In this document: one piece after another, positions 1-12,700 of the stretch | Numbering within the stretch: position 1 is the stretch's first letter | Layout: each line of letters starts with the position of its first letter | NCBI GenBank assembly: GCA_038502055.1 | Contig: JAXRKN010000041.1 | Coordinates: 831,001 to 895,000 of the forward strand | Source: Tanytarsus gracilentus | Lineage: Eukaryota; Arthropoda; Insecta; Diptera; Chironomidae | Direction: 5' to 3' | Length of the DNA stretch: 64,000 bases | The notes under the pieces: generated by a model | Told to the model about the DNA's origin: nothing | The model's database searches: none | The model's input: the letters and a program-made list of their open reading frames with translations, nothing else | Program-made: the position numbers and the translations under genes

Positions 1-637
1 AACATTATCTCATTACCTAATACATTTTAAAAAGTGTGTTTTTTTTGACTAACTGATGTATTTGACATAAATATATTGGAAAATATTGGAAAAATATATA
101 AAACTGGAAAATTCTTAACGAAATCTTTTAAAATTGTGGACATCTTATTACGGACCTGCGCAGTAAAAATCTTTATATATGCTTATATTTGCTTGTATTA
201 ACAAAATTAGTTTTAATTAACCCTTTAAATCGAAAGAACTTAAATACATTCATCATAAAAAAAATAATTTCATTTTAGGGCCACCAACCCTTGTAATTGC
301 ACGTCGAATTTGTTTCCAATGTTATATTATGGAAATACATTAAATTCCAATCGCATGCGCATTCTTTTTTTCTCTAGAAGGAAAAATTTGTCACACATAA
401 ACTTACGTTTATCCAAAAAAAATCAAAAAATAAAGTTTTTAGAGGGTTTTATATTCTCTAAAGTTTAATTTCTTTGTGCATATTGAATTGAAATTCAAAT
501 CAAGCATTGCAGTACGAACAAACTCGCATAAAAATACAGACAATTCAATTCTCTAGAAAAATCTATAAAATCTGTTCTCGACAAGATTTTTTAAACCCCT
601 AATTCTTTTCCTGATATCAAATTAAAAGATTTTGGCA
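1..637. other. 5' flank and untranslated region of synaptobrevin
   Basis: AT-rich sequence with no coding exon I can support. The last part must be the 5' untranslated leader of the synaptobrevin gene, because its first splice donor lies at 640. No TATA box or initiator could be assigned with confidence. Confidence 0.4.
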
Positions 638-1739
638 ATGTAAGTATCAACGATATTTTAAATGGTGCTGAATTTCCTCCAAAAGACTTAAAATTTTCAC
701 TGAAAGAAAACCTTATAATCTTTACATAAATTATCGATTTTTTACTTTTCTATAATATATATTGTCCGAGACTACACACGAAGCATTTCTATGCTTGACA
801 CTTTTGAAATAGATAAAATTCTTAATGAAACTATGAGTTAAGTTATCTTTATTAATCCAATTCACATATTTTCTTTTAGGGCTGCTCCTGGACCTGATCC
901 AAATAGTCTTGCTCCCGCAGAACCAGCTACTGGAGAAAATGGTGAAGTTGTGGGAGGACCAAGGTTAGAAAATTAACAAAGTTTCATGTTCTTGTATCTC
1001 AAAGATAAAATCCAACTGATTGATCTAAAAAAAATCAATGTTTTGACAACCAATCTCAATCGTTATTTTTCTCTGTTAAGGATATTGGACACAGTGTTTT
1101 TAAATCCTAATTAAATTTGGTCTTCTGTTTCTATTAGAACTCCTCAGCAAATCGCAGCCCAAAGACGACTTCAGCAAACTCAGGCGCAGGTTGATGAGGT
1201 AATTTTCTTTACTAATGGATTCATTAAAGAGTTAATAATAATTTGACTTATAAAGGTTGTAGATATCATGAAAACGAACGTAGAAAAGGTTCTAGAAAGG
1301 GATCAGAAGCTTTCGGAATTGGATGATCGAGCTGATGCATTGCAACAAGGGGCATCTCAATTCGAGCAGCAAGCTGGAAAGCTGAAAAGAAAATTTTGGC
1401 TTCAAAACTTGAAGGTTGTACAAATTTTCATATAGACAAAATATGTAGTTAGAATTATTTTAAATGTTTTCTTTTAACTTGCAGATGATGATAATCATGG
1501 GAGTTATTGGACTAATAATCGTAGCATATATTGGATGTAAGATAGACTTTTTTTATAATTTAAATAACTAACCAATTCGATTTTTAGCCAAGTTTATGGG
1601 CGAAGAAAAACCGCCTCAATATTATGGACCTCCACCTGGATATATGCCGCCACCACAGGCCGCTCCAGCAGCTCCAGCTGCTGGTTCCGTGAAGTCTTTC
1701 TTTCCAATATCTAATTCAAATCGATTCTTTCGAGTTTAA
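638..1739 (+). CDS. nSyb: Neuronal synaptobrevin (VAMP, v-SNARE)
   Basis: Vesicle R-SNARE that pairs with syntaxin and SNAP-25 to drive synaptic vesicle fusion. Exons: 638-639, 880-963, 1138-1198, 1256-1414, 1485-1536 and 1588-1739, giving 169 residues. After a proline-rich N-terminus comes the SNARE core, starting at TPQQIAAQRRLQQTQ and containing VVDIMKTNVEKVLERD and LSELDDRADALQQGAS, then the juxtamembrane basic stretch KLKRKFWLQNLK. One transmembrane helix, rich in Met, Ile and Val, follows, then a short proline-rich luminal tail. The SNARE core matches the neuronal insect protein closely. The start codon is split by the first intron: AT ends one exon and G begins the next. Upstream exon sequence is leader. 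Alternative 3' exons, known in this family, cannot be excluded. Confidence 0.95.
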
Positions 1740-3288
1740 ACGAGGAAATATAAATTCAATTCGATTGTATGATGTGATGATGACACATGTATGATTCGTA
1801 TCAACCGTTAAAATATGTAATTATGACGATTAATTTTTCAATGTTAAATTTTGCATTACTGCAAAAATTGAAAGGGAAAATCCTAAATTAACTCCAATTT
1901 TTCTTCGAGAAATCATTTGAGGAAGATTGAAGTGGAATTCGCATTTTCAAAAAACATATATCTCATGGTCTTTTATTTAAAAAAAACATTTTGAGAAGGA
2001 AAAAAAACATCCTTTGCAATACTAAAAAAAGGAGAAAAATTCATCTTTTAAAAAGTCACGACTCTAAGGAAATATTTAAATAACATAGTTATAAATTTTA
2101 ACATCGTGTCGAAGTATATATATCTCAGTTGCGGAAAAATTTGGATAAGGAACAAGCAAAAAATAAAATGAAACACATTATATTAATCTACAACATATGA
2201 GTATGATGAAATCACAAGCTAATTGTTACAACAAAAATATTTATCTTTTAACGGGAAAAATAGTCTTAATAATGCAAATGACTAAAACAATGACGATGAA
2301 TAGAAAAAAAATGAATTCTAGATTTAGCTTCAACATATGAAGAAAAAAGAATGTGAAGTAATCATGAGATAAATCTGAAAGGAAAGTTGATCCATCAAAT
2401 GACAGCTAATTTGAAGAAAAAATTTAAAAATCTCTGTCGTTATTATCTAAGTTACATAAACAGCTTTCTTATACAAATGATTATACTATATAGTATATAT
2501 ATATACATTATGAACCCTTAATCTTGAGACAATTAAGTTTAATGTTTTTGTTTGGAAGTCATTCCTCTATCAATATATTATTCATAGTGAAATTATAACT
2601 TTAATTCGCAAAACTGTGTCGCAATTTTGCACTTGTTTAAAAAAACTTAAAAAAATAATAATAGTCCTTCTGCAAAAAAAAAGACAAATGAAAATTCAGT
2701 TTTTCTTTGTATGCGTAATTCGTAGACAAAACCATTTATATTTTACATAATTGCGAAAGAGAAGATATAATATAATCAATGATAATAAGTCATCAAGATT
2801 TTAAGCTTGTCTAGAGGTACCAAAAAATGGTACCATTATAATTTTTCATTATATGTTGTTTCTAAATCACTCAAAATGTAAAATTTTAAAATTCCAATAA
2901 AAATAAAATTAAACTAAAAACTTATTGAATGAATTTTTTCTTTTTATATATTTATAACTAATTTTTTATTATTACTTACCAAACCAATTAAAATTTGTAA
3001 TTCAGCATGAACTATTTAAACACACCTTTCATGTTTAACAAAAATAGCGATTAATTATATTTTTCAATTCGGAAAATGATTAGACATCAATCAATCAATT
3101 ACAAAGTTTGAAGTAATGTTACACTACATATATTCCTTTTTTGAGGTCATCATAAAAGTAAAAACTGTGATAATTTTTTGTCGAAACGTGTCATTTGATT
3201 AAAATCAGTTATCAGACAGCTGATAGCTAAAATATATTTGCAATGAGATTGACATGCATAACTTAAAGATAGGAAGTTTAAAGAATTT
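1740..3288. other. 3' UTR / intergenic AT-rich sequence
   Basis: Between the convergent synaptobrevin and Nudix genes. Very AT-rich, with scattered AATAAA-like hexamers. Part is probably a long synaptobrevin 3' untranslated region, but no other gene or repeat is visible. Confidence 0.4.
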
Positions 3289-4382
3289 TCACGTCGTCGC
3301 AAGTGTTTTGCTATGCATCATTTGTTGAATATAATGTTTTTGGAGCGGTTTATGTAATGTCAATTTCTCCAGTGCTTCTTCCACCTAAAATTAAATTAAT
3401 GAATCAGAAATATGATAAATTTTCACAGAGTCTACTTACAGTAAACCACTGCCGTTTTCTTCCTATCGTCTTGGAATCGTCCCATTCTGGCAATTCTTCA
3501 GTAACGATAAGAACAAAAACTTCTGTACGGTGCTTATGCTCCTCATTTTCAAATACTCCTAAGCACCGTCCTAAACGTCCTACAACACCGGCTTCCTCAA
3601 GCACTTCCCTTAAAGTTTTCATGGATTTTAGATAGCTCAAAAATAAAACTGTGCAAGTTTTACCTTACTGCAGTCTCAGCACCACTTTGTTCGTCAGGCT
3701 CAACACCACCACCTGGAATTATCCACCTTTCCGGATATTTGCTCGAAGAAACTAGTAAAACCTGGAAGCAATAAAGGTGTCATGTTTTACGCTAACATAA
3801 TAAACAAAATAAAAAATATTGGAGATTGTAGTGAAGGTCATGGTTTTAGTTACATAATATAAAGAAACTGCTCGTGATAAAACATTTGATTGATTGAGCC
3901 TTTAAATAAAGTTAAACCTAGCTAAAAAATTAACGTTGTGTGATTATTTTTGAAAAACCTATGTGTTAAGTCGAAAATTAACCGTTTGCCGGCGCTTAAA
4001 AATATAAGTTTGCGTGAAAAGGAAAGCAATATTAAATTCGATGTAAAAAAATATATTATTGTAAAAAAAAATTCGCTTTTAAAAAATAAAACATAAAATG
4101 CCGAATTAATTTTTAAAAAAATTATCAGAAAATTTAAAATTACAGCACAACATATTTTTAAGGAAGATCATTTACCTTAGTTTCCATTTCGGAATCTACA
4201 CAAATACAAGCCGCTCTCTGAAATGAAAAGCATAGTTTTATTTTTAAATCTTCAAAATAAGAAAATATATATATGAGAATTAAAAATTCTATGATAAAAA
4301 AGTTATTTGACATTGTTAAACAAACCTTTCGATATCCATCTTTATCGAATATTCTACTGGATTCACTCTTTTCTTTAACCAT
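3289..4382 (-). CDS. Aps: Diphosphoinositol polyphosphate phosphohydrolase (Nudix)
   Basis: Cytosolic Nudix hydrolase of the NUDT3/Aps family, which removes the beta-phosphate from inositol pyrophosphates and also cleaves diadenosine polyphosphates. Exons on the minus strand: 4382-4326, 4217-4176, 3761-3664, 3608-3440 and 3384-3289, giving 153 residues. The N-terminus (SSRIFDKDGYRKRAACICV) is typical of the family. The Nudix box is complete, from GGGVEPDEQ through AVREVLEEAGV, with the metal-binding REVLEE glutamates. Downstream, GRKRQWF is also conserved. The box is rebuilt across an intron by an acceptor with a poor pyrimidine tract at 3609-3610; the resulting match to the family supports this join. 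An in-frame ATG nine bases upstream (4391) is an alternative start. Confidence 0.93.
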
Positions 4383-4391
4383 TATATTCAC

Positions 4392-4707
4392 AATTATTAA
4401 AGAAAACCAGAATCAAACAATAAATTAACTTTTTTAAATGTCTAAATTTTTTTTGTTTTTTTTTTGTTGCATGTGCGCTTAGGAGCCCACCCTTTAAAAA
4501 ATTGACATTCGGCCAGCATAGACAAAAAAACAACATTTAAATTCAAACAACGTTAAACAAAATAATTCAAATCTGAAAATTATTAATAAGTTAACGTTTT
4601 CGAAATATAATTTAAAAAAATTAATAAGAAGCCTGTAAATTTGTTTTGAAATCCTCTTTTTATTTTCAAGATGAAGTCAACATGTTATGTACGATGATAC
4701 AATATTT
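4392..4707. other. Short intergenic spacer
   Basis: About 316 bases between the start of the Nudix gene and the end of RpL11. AT-rich with T and A runs; probably contains the Nudix gene promoter and leader, but no element can be named. Confidence 0.3.
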
Positions 4708-5695
4708 TTATTTTTTAGTGCCCAAAATAATACCATCGTACTTCTGTTGGAACCACTTCATAGCATCATCCTTTGTGAGACGATGGGGGAATCCGATCTT
4801 TCCACGCTTGCGTCTTCGCTGTGCAACATTGTATCCTGTATGAGAGGAAACAAAAAATTAGGAGATTTTCTTATTTTAATAAAGTTTAGGCTGACATACC
4901 TGGTCTGCCGAGCACCACGTAAAAGTCCAAGCCATAAATACCAATTGAAGGATCATATTTGATGCCCAAATCAATGTGTTCTTGGATGCCAAAACCAAAG
5001 TTTCCGTTTTGAGAGAAGTTGTCACGGCGTAACTCGTATTCTCGGACCTGTTGAAATAAAATTGTTAATCAAGTTTTAAAGATTCAACTATATCAAAATA
5101 AATTTGGAATTTAAGTCACAAACAAATAGAAACAGTGACTAATTTTCACCTTTAAGCCCTTCTCCAAGATTTCTTCTGCTTTAGCTCCTCGGACTGTACA
5201 GTGAACGGCAATTTTTTCGTTACGACGAATTCCAAAGGAACGCACTGTATATCTCGCCTTCGAATAAACAGGTTGTTGTCCGGTCAATTGTTCCAAGACC
5301 TAGAATGATTGGAAATCTATCAAATAAATAATAACCTCACTTTTTATGGATCTTACCTTTGCAGCTCTTGTCAAGCGATCACCAGATTCACCGACACAGA
5401 TGTTTAAACATAACTTGCGGATTTTTAGGTCGCGCATTATGTTTTTGGACTTGTCAGTCCCAGTTGTTTTCACTGTCTCGTTCTAAAATTAAAGATAAAC
5501 ATGCAATATTATGAGACAAAGTGCACGTTTCATATTTTAACAAACTAATGCCTTTTTACAAAAATTTACTGTACTCTTTCACATGCTCTCTATCTTGCAC
5601 TAGTTTATTATCAAATTAACAGTAAATAAAGTAATTAAAGACATGGTTTGTCTCTTTAAAACAATAATTTTTTATTTTCTCAATACCTTCGCCAT
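4708..5695 (-). CDS. RpL11: 60S ribosomal protein L11 (uL5)
   Basis: Large-subunit ribosomal protein that binds 5S rRNA in the central protuberance. Exons: 5695-5687, 5482-5357, 5299-5150, 5047-4900 and 4835-4708, giving 186 residues, close to the usual length. Diagnostic stretches include KNIMRDLKIRKLCLNICVGE, LEQLTGQQPVYSKARYTVRS, GFGIQEHIDLGIKYDPSIGI and NVAQRRRRK-like basic residues before the C-terminal DGIILGTKK. The first coding exon carries only three codons (M-A-K) before an intron, the usual arrangement for ribosomal protein genes whose first intron follows the start closely. All joins keep frame. Confidence 0.96.
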
Positions 5696-7025
5696 ATCGA
5701 TGGACTGTAGAAAAGAACGAAGCCTTAAAAAAGCGTAGCCTCTCCAATTTTACAAAAAAATTTCAAACTGTAAGAGGACCGTTGCAAAAATTAATAAGAA
5801 TCTCAAGTGGATAAATATAATATATTATATTTGTAACAGGACTTTCATTTCTGGAAACTATTACAGAAAAAGTCTAAGAAATTACAATAAAATTCTAAAA
5901 AGTTTTATACTTTAGTTTTATGTTCATATGTGTCTTTCTTAAAATATTGGAAACTACAACTTAACTTTCACTTAAATCATCACTTTTCGTTCGCATGACC
6001 TTTAAGCGTAAAAAAAATTAAATGTAATGTTGATTAGCATCAACAAAAGATCTCTATGCTCTTTCTAATATGATGCTTTACTTAAAAATTTAAAGGTTGT
6101 ACATGTAAGATAACTATTACAGTTGTATTAAATATTTTTCAATAGGAATAGTTGCAATTGATATATATCATTGTGGGAAATAAAATGCGTAGTGTATATG
6201 CGAAAAATAAAATTGTCAGGAATAAAATTTGACCTGCTTTTTAATTCTCTCCTCTCATTTTCTTCATCTTTAGGTGTATTGTGCTTTTTACCGAGTGAAA
6301 AAACTTTCATATGCTTGCGCGTTTTCGAATTTTTAATTTAGTCTTGGATTGACTGCAGTTGAGTTCGTAACTTTTACTTTCGAGAGAGAAATAATAAATT
6401 CTAGTAAAACTTCTAATTGATTACCAACATATTTATGTAAAAATAAAATCAACAGCTAAGACGAAATTAAATTTTGTGGGAATCAAAATCTGTGAAAATT
6501 AAGTGTACGCATAAAAATATTTTTTAAAAACATGTGAAAGTTCAGTTCAAAGTTAACATGATTATTTTTAAAATTATTGTTGTCATTTAATGTTTATGTT
6601 TGAAATCTTTTTATATATATATATATTAAAAATTAAAATATTAAATATAAGATTATAATCAAACTTAATTTTTTTTTAAAAAAAAATTATATCCGGTTTT
6701 AGTTGAAGTGATTCAAATCTCCGATCAAAAAACAACAGTGAAAGTACTTGTATGAAGATATTGAAGATGTGTGCCAGCGAGTTTTTTGTTTTTTCATAAT
6801 TTTGGTATTTAATGTACATTTTTATTTCATTTTAGAGAAAAATTTGGCTTTCAAAACTAAAAACCTAAGGAAAAATTATATTAAAGCTTGTATTTAAGTG
6901 TTTGGCAAAATGTTAAATATTATATATCTAAAAAAATAGAAAAAAACATTGCCTTCATAAACTGTTCTTAAAAAAAATAAAATTAAAACACCATTTTTAA
7001 TTTTAAAAGAGGACAAACAAGAAAA
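5696..7025. other. Intergenic spacer, promoters of RpL11 (-) and CPAP1 gene A (+)
   Basis: A divergent spacer of about 1.3 kb, extremely AT-rich, with a short (AT)n run near 6614-6626. It must hold the promoters of both flanking genes. I see no gene or convincing repeat. Confidence 0.3.
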
Positions 7026-8780
7026 ATGAAATTCGGAAGCCTAATACTCCTTTTTTCAATTTTTATAAGTAAGTTTTATTATGAAATAGTTTAACTTATT
7101 GGAATATGCATTCGAATATAAAAAATATATTTCAGAACAATTCTCATGTCTATGTGTACTCGACTCTGATTTTGGATTCGCAGTGAATTGTAATTTTAAG
7201 AAGTCTGGAATGTTTCGAGTAAGAAATTTAGGGGGATTAAAAGCTCATTTTGGACTTGGTTCGGTTAATTTCAAATGAATAAAAATGAAGGTTTTTAATA
7301 CTTTTTTTACAGGTTTCAGCTTGGGTGATGAGGTACCTTTCTTTCATCTTAAATAATAATGTTTTAATTTAAAAAAAACTTGTATAATTTTTTTACATTT
7401 TTTTGCTCATAGCTTGGCTTTCCAGAGTCGTTAGGAAATGTTGAAGGAAGTAGAAAACGCTCATTAGATGTTCGTCCGGGAGGAGGAGGAAATGCCATAA
7501 ACAATGAATTTTCGGTTTAAAATATAAATTAATTATGTTAACAAAAAATATTAACCTTATGAACAAACAGGTCCCATCAATCCAGGATAATCGTCAATTT
7601 CTGGCCCATTCATTTGAATCAAAAGTGTCACCTCAAACATTTGACTCCATTCCGCAAGGTTTTACTATAAATAAACCTGTTTTAATGACAGAGGCCCTGG
7701 TACATATAATTATTTGTTATACTTGTAGGAATAAATAATAATGATTAAAATATTATTACCCCTATAGACATTGCCACTTGGTGTACCACGGTTTAAAAAA
7801 CTACCAAAAAATATTCCAGAAGTTCCCAAATTTCAGTTCCAACCCAAATTTGAATTGAAATCGTTAACAAAAGTTGAGAATTCAAACGATGATACGCTGC
7901 AAATTGATCTTAAAGGTCATACAATTGAAGAACTTGCGGTCATGGCCAATGTTAGTGTTGATGTTATCAAATCAGCTATAAAATTGAGGCAACAGCAACT
8001 TAAAAAAATTGAAAATAATGAAAAAGAATCTAGTTTATTTTCTAAAGAAAATTTTTCTACTAAAACTATTCGAACAACGCAGCCTTGGCTTTCATCTTCT
8101 ACTACAACTTCTAAAACGTCACCTGTTACTACCACTCAATCAACAACATTGAAAACTACTTACGTTCCCAAAAAGAAAATGAAGAAGCAACAACTTCACA
8201 ACGGTCACAAGGTGAATGTGCCAACGTTTAATTTTTCAAAAACTTTCTCATTTTATAAAAAGATATTTGGCATGCAGGTGATGAATGCTCCGAAAGAATA
8301 TTATCCAAGTGGCTATGATAAAGATTTTGACGACAACTTTAAATCAAAAGTAGACTTACCGGCAACTTCATTTCTCTGTGGAGATCAAAAACATTTTCCA
8401 GGTCTCTATGCCGATCAAGACCTCGGATGCATGGTAAAACGTTTTTAAATTAATATTATGTCTGTAAACTCAATTTTAAAATTTTCTTTTAGGTTTTTCA
8501 TGTGTGCGCATTGACTGATGAAGGATTAGTAATGAAGTCATTTTTATGTCCAGAAAACACCCTCTTTGATCAAACAATTCTTAAATGCAACTGGTGGTTT
8601 TATTCTGATTGCAAGAGCAGTAAATCTCTATATGATTCAAATCTTCCCATGTCTAAAAGTTACCAACTAATGAAATCACTTTCTTTTTTCAACAAAAATT
8701 ATAAAGCACACACCGCTGCGAAAGAATTGGAAACGATTAAAGAATCAGAATTCTCAAAAACCAGTATTGTTGTAGAATAG
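7026..8780 (+). CDS. Secreted single chitin-binding-domain protein, CPAP1-type (gene A)
   Basis: Likely extracellular cuticle protein. Exons: 7026-7068, 7136-7258, 7313-7332, 7413-7514, 7571-7699, 7768-8211, 8278-8433 and 8493-8780, giving 434 residues. It has an N-terminal signal peptide and a cysteine-containing N-terminal module (SDFGFAVNCNFKKSGMFRVR). A conserved helix-like segment (DLKGHTIEELAVMANVSVDV) and a Thr/Ser-rich linker follow. Near residue 360 is one peritrophin-A (CBM14) domain with six cysteines spaced C-x16-C-x5-C-x13-C-x12-C-x7-C and aromatic residues suited to chitin binding. One such domain with long flanks defines CPAP1. The intron 8212-8277 is 66 bases, in frame and stop-free, so retention would still give a protein. 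A tandem paralogue follows at 9792. Confidence 0.85.
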
Positions 8781-9791
8781 AGAAAGGTTTAAATTATTAT
8801 TCAAATGAGCGGTGAACCTAGTCAAAGTGAAAATTTTATCTTTTAATTTCGTGGTTGATTTTTAATTTAATTTTAAGCGGTATTAAAATTTTTAATAATT
8901 CTTTATTATAATTTCAAAAATATTTATTAAATCTAATTTGGTCTACTTTTAAAGTTAATAAAAATTATATTACCATCCCTTAAATGAATTGTGTCTTTCA
9001 GTTTTCGTTGACAAATAAGTCTGAAAATTTTGATGCCAAAAAATATTCTCAAATATGCTTGTTTAAGTGCAAGAGAATGAGTCATGAGTCAGGAGAGAGT
9101 TCAAAATATAAATTAAAACGTTTTCTCTCCTTTTATTTTTTTAACTACAATAATATTTACCCATTTTTTGCTCCCGAATAAACTTCCATAAAAGTGATAG
9201 ATATATGTTTTTTAAAACCCTGATTAAACGACTTAAACTTAAGCATTCTCTCTTGTTGCAAAGTATTTGTGTTCAATGAATATATACTTTACAACATGCA
9301 CGTATGGGTTTTTGCCGTTGAGTACACGAGGAGTGTTAAAAACGTTAGTTGAGAAACAATCAGTTAAGCACAGACGGCCAGTCGATCAAGTCCAATAATT
9401 TAAATCCTCTTTTTAAGTGTTTCAAAAATTTAGCCTTTAAAATTTGATAACATATCGAATTAATAAATTGAATTTTTGATGAGTTGTTGTAAAAAATAAT
9501 TTTAAAAATATTGAAAAAACTAAACCAATTAAAACACTGCTCTAATTTAAACTTGAACCAATATTCATGTGTTAATTGTGAAGGTCGAGTGTATGATCAT
9601 ACTGTTTATTAATTCATTTTAGTATTGAATAAAAAAAGTGATTTTAACTTTGTCTGTTCTGACAGTTAAAAAATATATAAAGAATGTCTAAAAATCCATA
9701 AATTCACAAGTGCACGAAGTTCAAAAAAAATAAATGTTTTTTTAAAAAGATAGTTTTAAGAAAACAGTTATTCTTGTAATCCAGACTAAAC
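8781..9791. other. Spacer between the tandem CPAP1 genes
   Basis: AT-rich spacer holding the 3' end of gene A and the promoter and leader of gene B. A slightly GC-richer patch at about 9296-9400 includes a CAATCAGTT sequence resembling an arthropod initiator, but a start site cannot be proven from sequence. Confidence 0.35.
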
Positions 9792-12700
9792 ATGAAGAAA
9801 AGTCAGTTAATTTATTTATTTTTTTCGCTCATATTTGTGGGTAAGTAGATAAACATGCATATTTATTCATCGTTAATAAGTCTTTATTTAATAATAATAC
9901 TTTAATATTTTTTGTTTATTAAATTCAATAAAATTATAACTTTAACTCTTAGTTTTATAAAAAAAACTCATTAGGTGGTGGTATTTTTGACCTTCTAATT
10001 GATAAATTTTAATTAATTGTAAGGATTACTGTATTTTCTTCAGTTGTATTTGATAAAACTGTTAAAGTTTTATGCTCTTTTTGCTATGTATGTTAATACT
10101 CATTGTAGAATTATTAGTTACGAAGATCTTTATGAAACAAAGACCGCTTAACCTTGAATTAAGAATTTAACAAGATATAAATAAAATATATGCATTTTGA
10201 TATAAAATATTTCGTTTAAGTTAACATATTGTTTTAAAATTGCGTCACTAATTCAAGTATACTTTATTGAGCTCATCAATAAAAAAATGTTTCAAAACCC
10301 ACACGTGGGTGTTGCCGTGTAATCCACTTATAACAAATCATTATTGGCTTTCCTAAAAATAGCTTGCTTTTTGGCAACCAATATCCAGCAGAGGAGCTAA
10401 CATCCAGCAGAGGAACCAACATCAATGTAAATCGATTCCTGGTACACTTACGAGTTCAACGAGGTACATGAAGCCATATAAGAGAAAACTTGTATGAAAA
10501 ATTCACATTGTGGCTGTCCGTGGCACGATCCCGAAAATTACTAAAATGGGCTAATATAGACCCTAAGACCTACCATCTGGAGGAAACTAGAAGTCTCTAG
10601 CTGGTCCAGGAGCTGAGATCTCGACGATACGGACGGAAATCAGGGCATATAAGTGTTACCACCTCTGGTGGGTTACACTAAAAATATGCACATACAAAGA
10701 TGCAACTTAAAATATTTCTAATAACTTCTGGTTAAAATACTTTAAGAAAGTTAGTCATAAAAGTTTGTAGCAGGGTTTGGAGCCTTAACTAATGAGTTTT
10801 GATTGCAGAAGTTTTAAATAACTAAGTATATATGTATAATATTGTTATTATTATTTTGCAGATTTAGCAAAATGTACATGTATCTTAGAATCAGACTTTG
10901 GATTCTCAATAAATTGTAATTTCAAAAAAGCAGGATTGTTCCGAGTGAGAAATTTAGGGGGACTCAAAGTTCACATTGGTGCAGGTAAAAATTGTAAAAT
11001 TTACGATTTAAATTGTAAATTCGTGTTTTTGGTTTATCATGTAAAAAATGCTTTAAATATTAAGCCCTACTAATTTAAATACATAAAGCTTTTTTCATGA
11101 ACATTCAAATTTTAGTAAATTCTCGTAACTCCATATTAATAGGTTTTAGTTTGGGAGACGAGCTTGGATTTCCAGAGTCTCTTGGAAATGTTGAGGGAAG
11201 CAAAAGGAGAGCATTAAATTATAAAACTAATTCAAATAGTAATAATGTGCCGAACCACAGTCCTTTCGTAAGATTTTTGCTTAAAAATCCGTAAATTCTT
11301 TAAAAAAATTATTTTAAATTATATTAAAATTTAAGATAAGATCAAGTCTTCAGCAAAGTTCACCTCAAGCAGTGACTTCAAATTTACAAATGCTTCAACT
11401 GTCAAAGCCAAAGGTGTTACCTCCACAACATTTCCAAAAGCATAGTGTGATGACTAAAGCAACGGTAATAATAAATCAACGATGATTTGATCATTTTTTA
11501 TTTGCAATTATATTTCTTGACATTTTAATGTTTTCTCTTCAAAAGACATTACCGCTTGGTGTTCCAAAATTTAAACCGATACCTCAGGAAAATTTACAGG
11601 TAATTAACCTAATTTAACTGTCATTAATTCATGAATCAAACTCATTCATGCTAGTAAAAAATACGACTGTTTTACACGGCTTTAATTTTTAAGATTTAAT
11701 AATTAATCATTTAAACACCGACTTTTGTAACATTGCAATTTATAACGCTATAAAATTTACGTGAAGATGGTTGGAAAATATTTAGCAAGAGAAATTATCG
11801 ACTTAAATTTTCAAATTTCAAACAAGAAAAATGGAAAGGAACTTATTAAAATGAGGACAAAGGCCAAAAAGAAATTCCAAGGAAAAAGTATTAATTTGAA
11901 TCCAGGACACAGAATTTTTTTAAAGCTCCAATTTTAAACTAAAACTCATATTTAGAGAAGCCCGTTTGAGATTGACATTCTAATTATAAATGAAATAAAA
12001 AGAAACTTTCGCTTTAGCGCAGACTTCACAGTCTAAATCTGTGATCACACTATACTCGAAACTAGAGCTACGGGCGGCTTGCCGCGTACAAACTTTCTAG
12101 TACAGAAATCAAATAATATCAAAAATATCTTTAATTTATTTACCTGAAAAGGTCGAGGCCGAATCGATTTTGAACGAGCAATTTAATGAATCATACAACC
12201 ACCAGACAGATAAGGTACAACAAACAATTGCAAATTATATCTGATAATGTAATTATTAATTGTTTAATTTATTTTTTTTTCGAAAATAATTGCACTAGCA
12301 TAAATTGTTCTTGTCTCGCGATGAAATTCCCTCTGTCGACCTTAAAGGCTACACCGTAGAAGAACTCGCGTCTTTTGCAAACGTCAGTGTTGATGTCATC
12401 AAGTCAGCAATAAAATTTAGGCAACAACAGATGATGATTAAAGAAAAGGTTCCACTTATGAAAAAAAACCCAATACCATCCACTAAATCTTCTAAGGAAA
12501 GACTCTCATTGTCATCATCAACAACCATTCCAAAAAATAAATTTAGCAGTTTTAAGAACAATAAAGTTCTATTTAAAAAGGGATATAAGGTATGCTTAAT
12601 ATGATTTTCTATTTAATATAAATTAAACTTTAATAATTTTATGTGGAATGTAGGTGATGAATGCTCCGAAAGAATATTATCCAAGTGGCTATGATAAAGA

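Noticed and set aside
9355..9400. Possible core promoter (CAATCAGTT initiator with downstream GACGG) for CPAP1 gene B
   Set aside because: Short motifs of this kind occur by chance; no TATA box or transcript evidence, so not listed as a feature.
12010..12110. Possible tRNA-like patch (TTCACAGTCTAAATCTGTGA)
   Set aside because: No acceptor stem or T-arm could be folded around it; it is just a short palindromic stretch.
12151..12213. Extra 63-base exon in CPAP1 gene B
   Set aside because: In frame with usable splice sites, but no counterpart in gene A, so only mentioned as possible in the gene entry.
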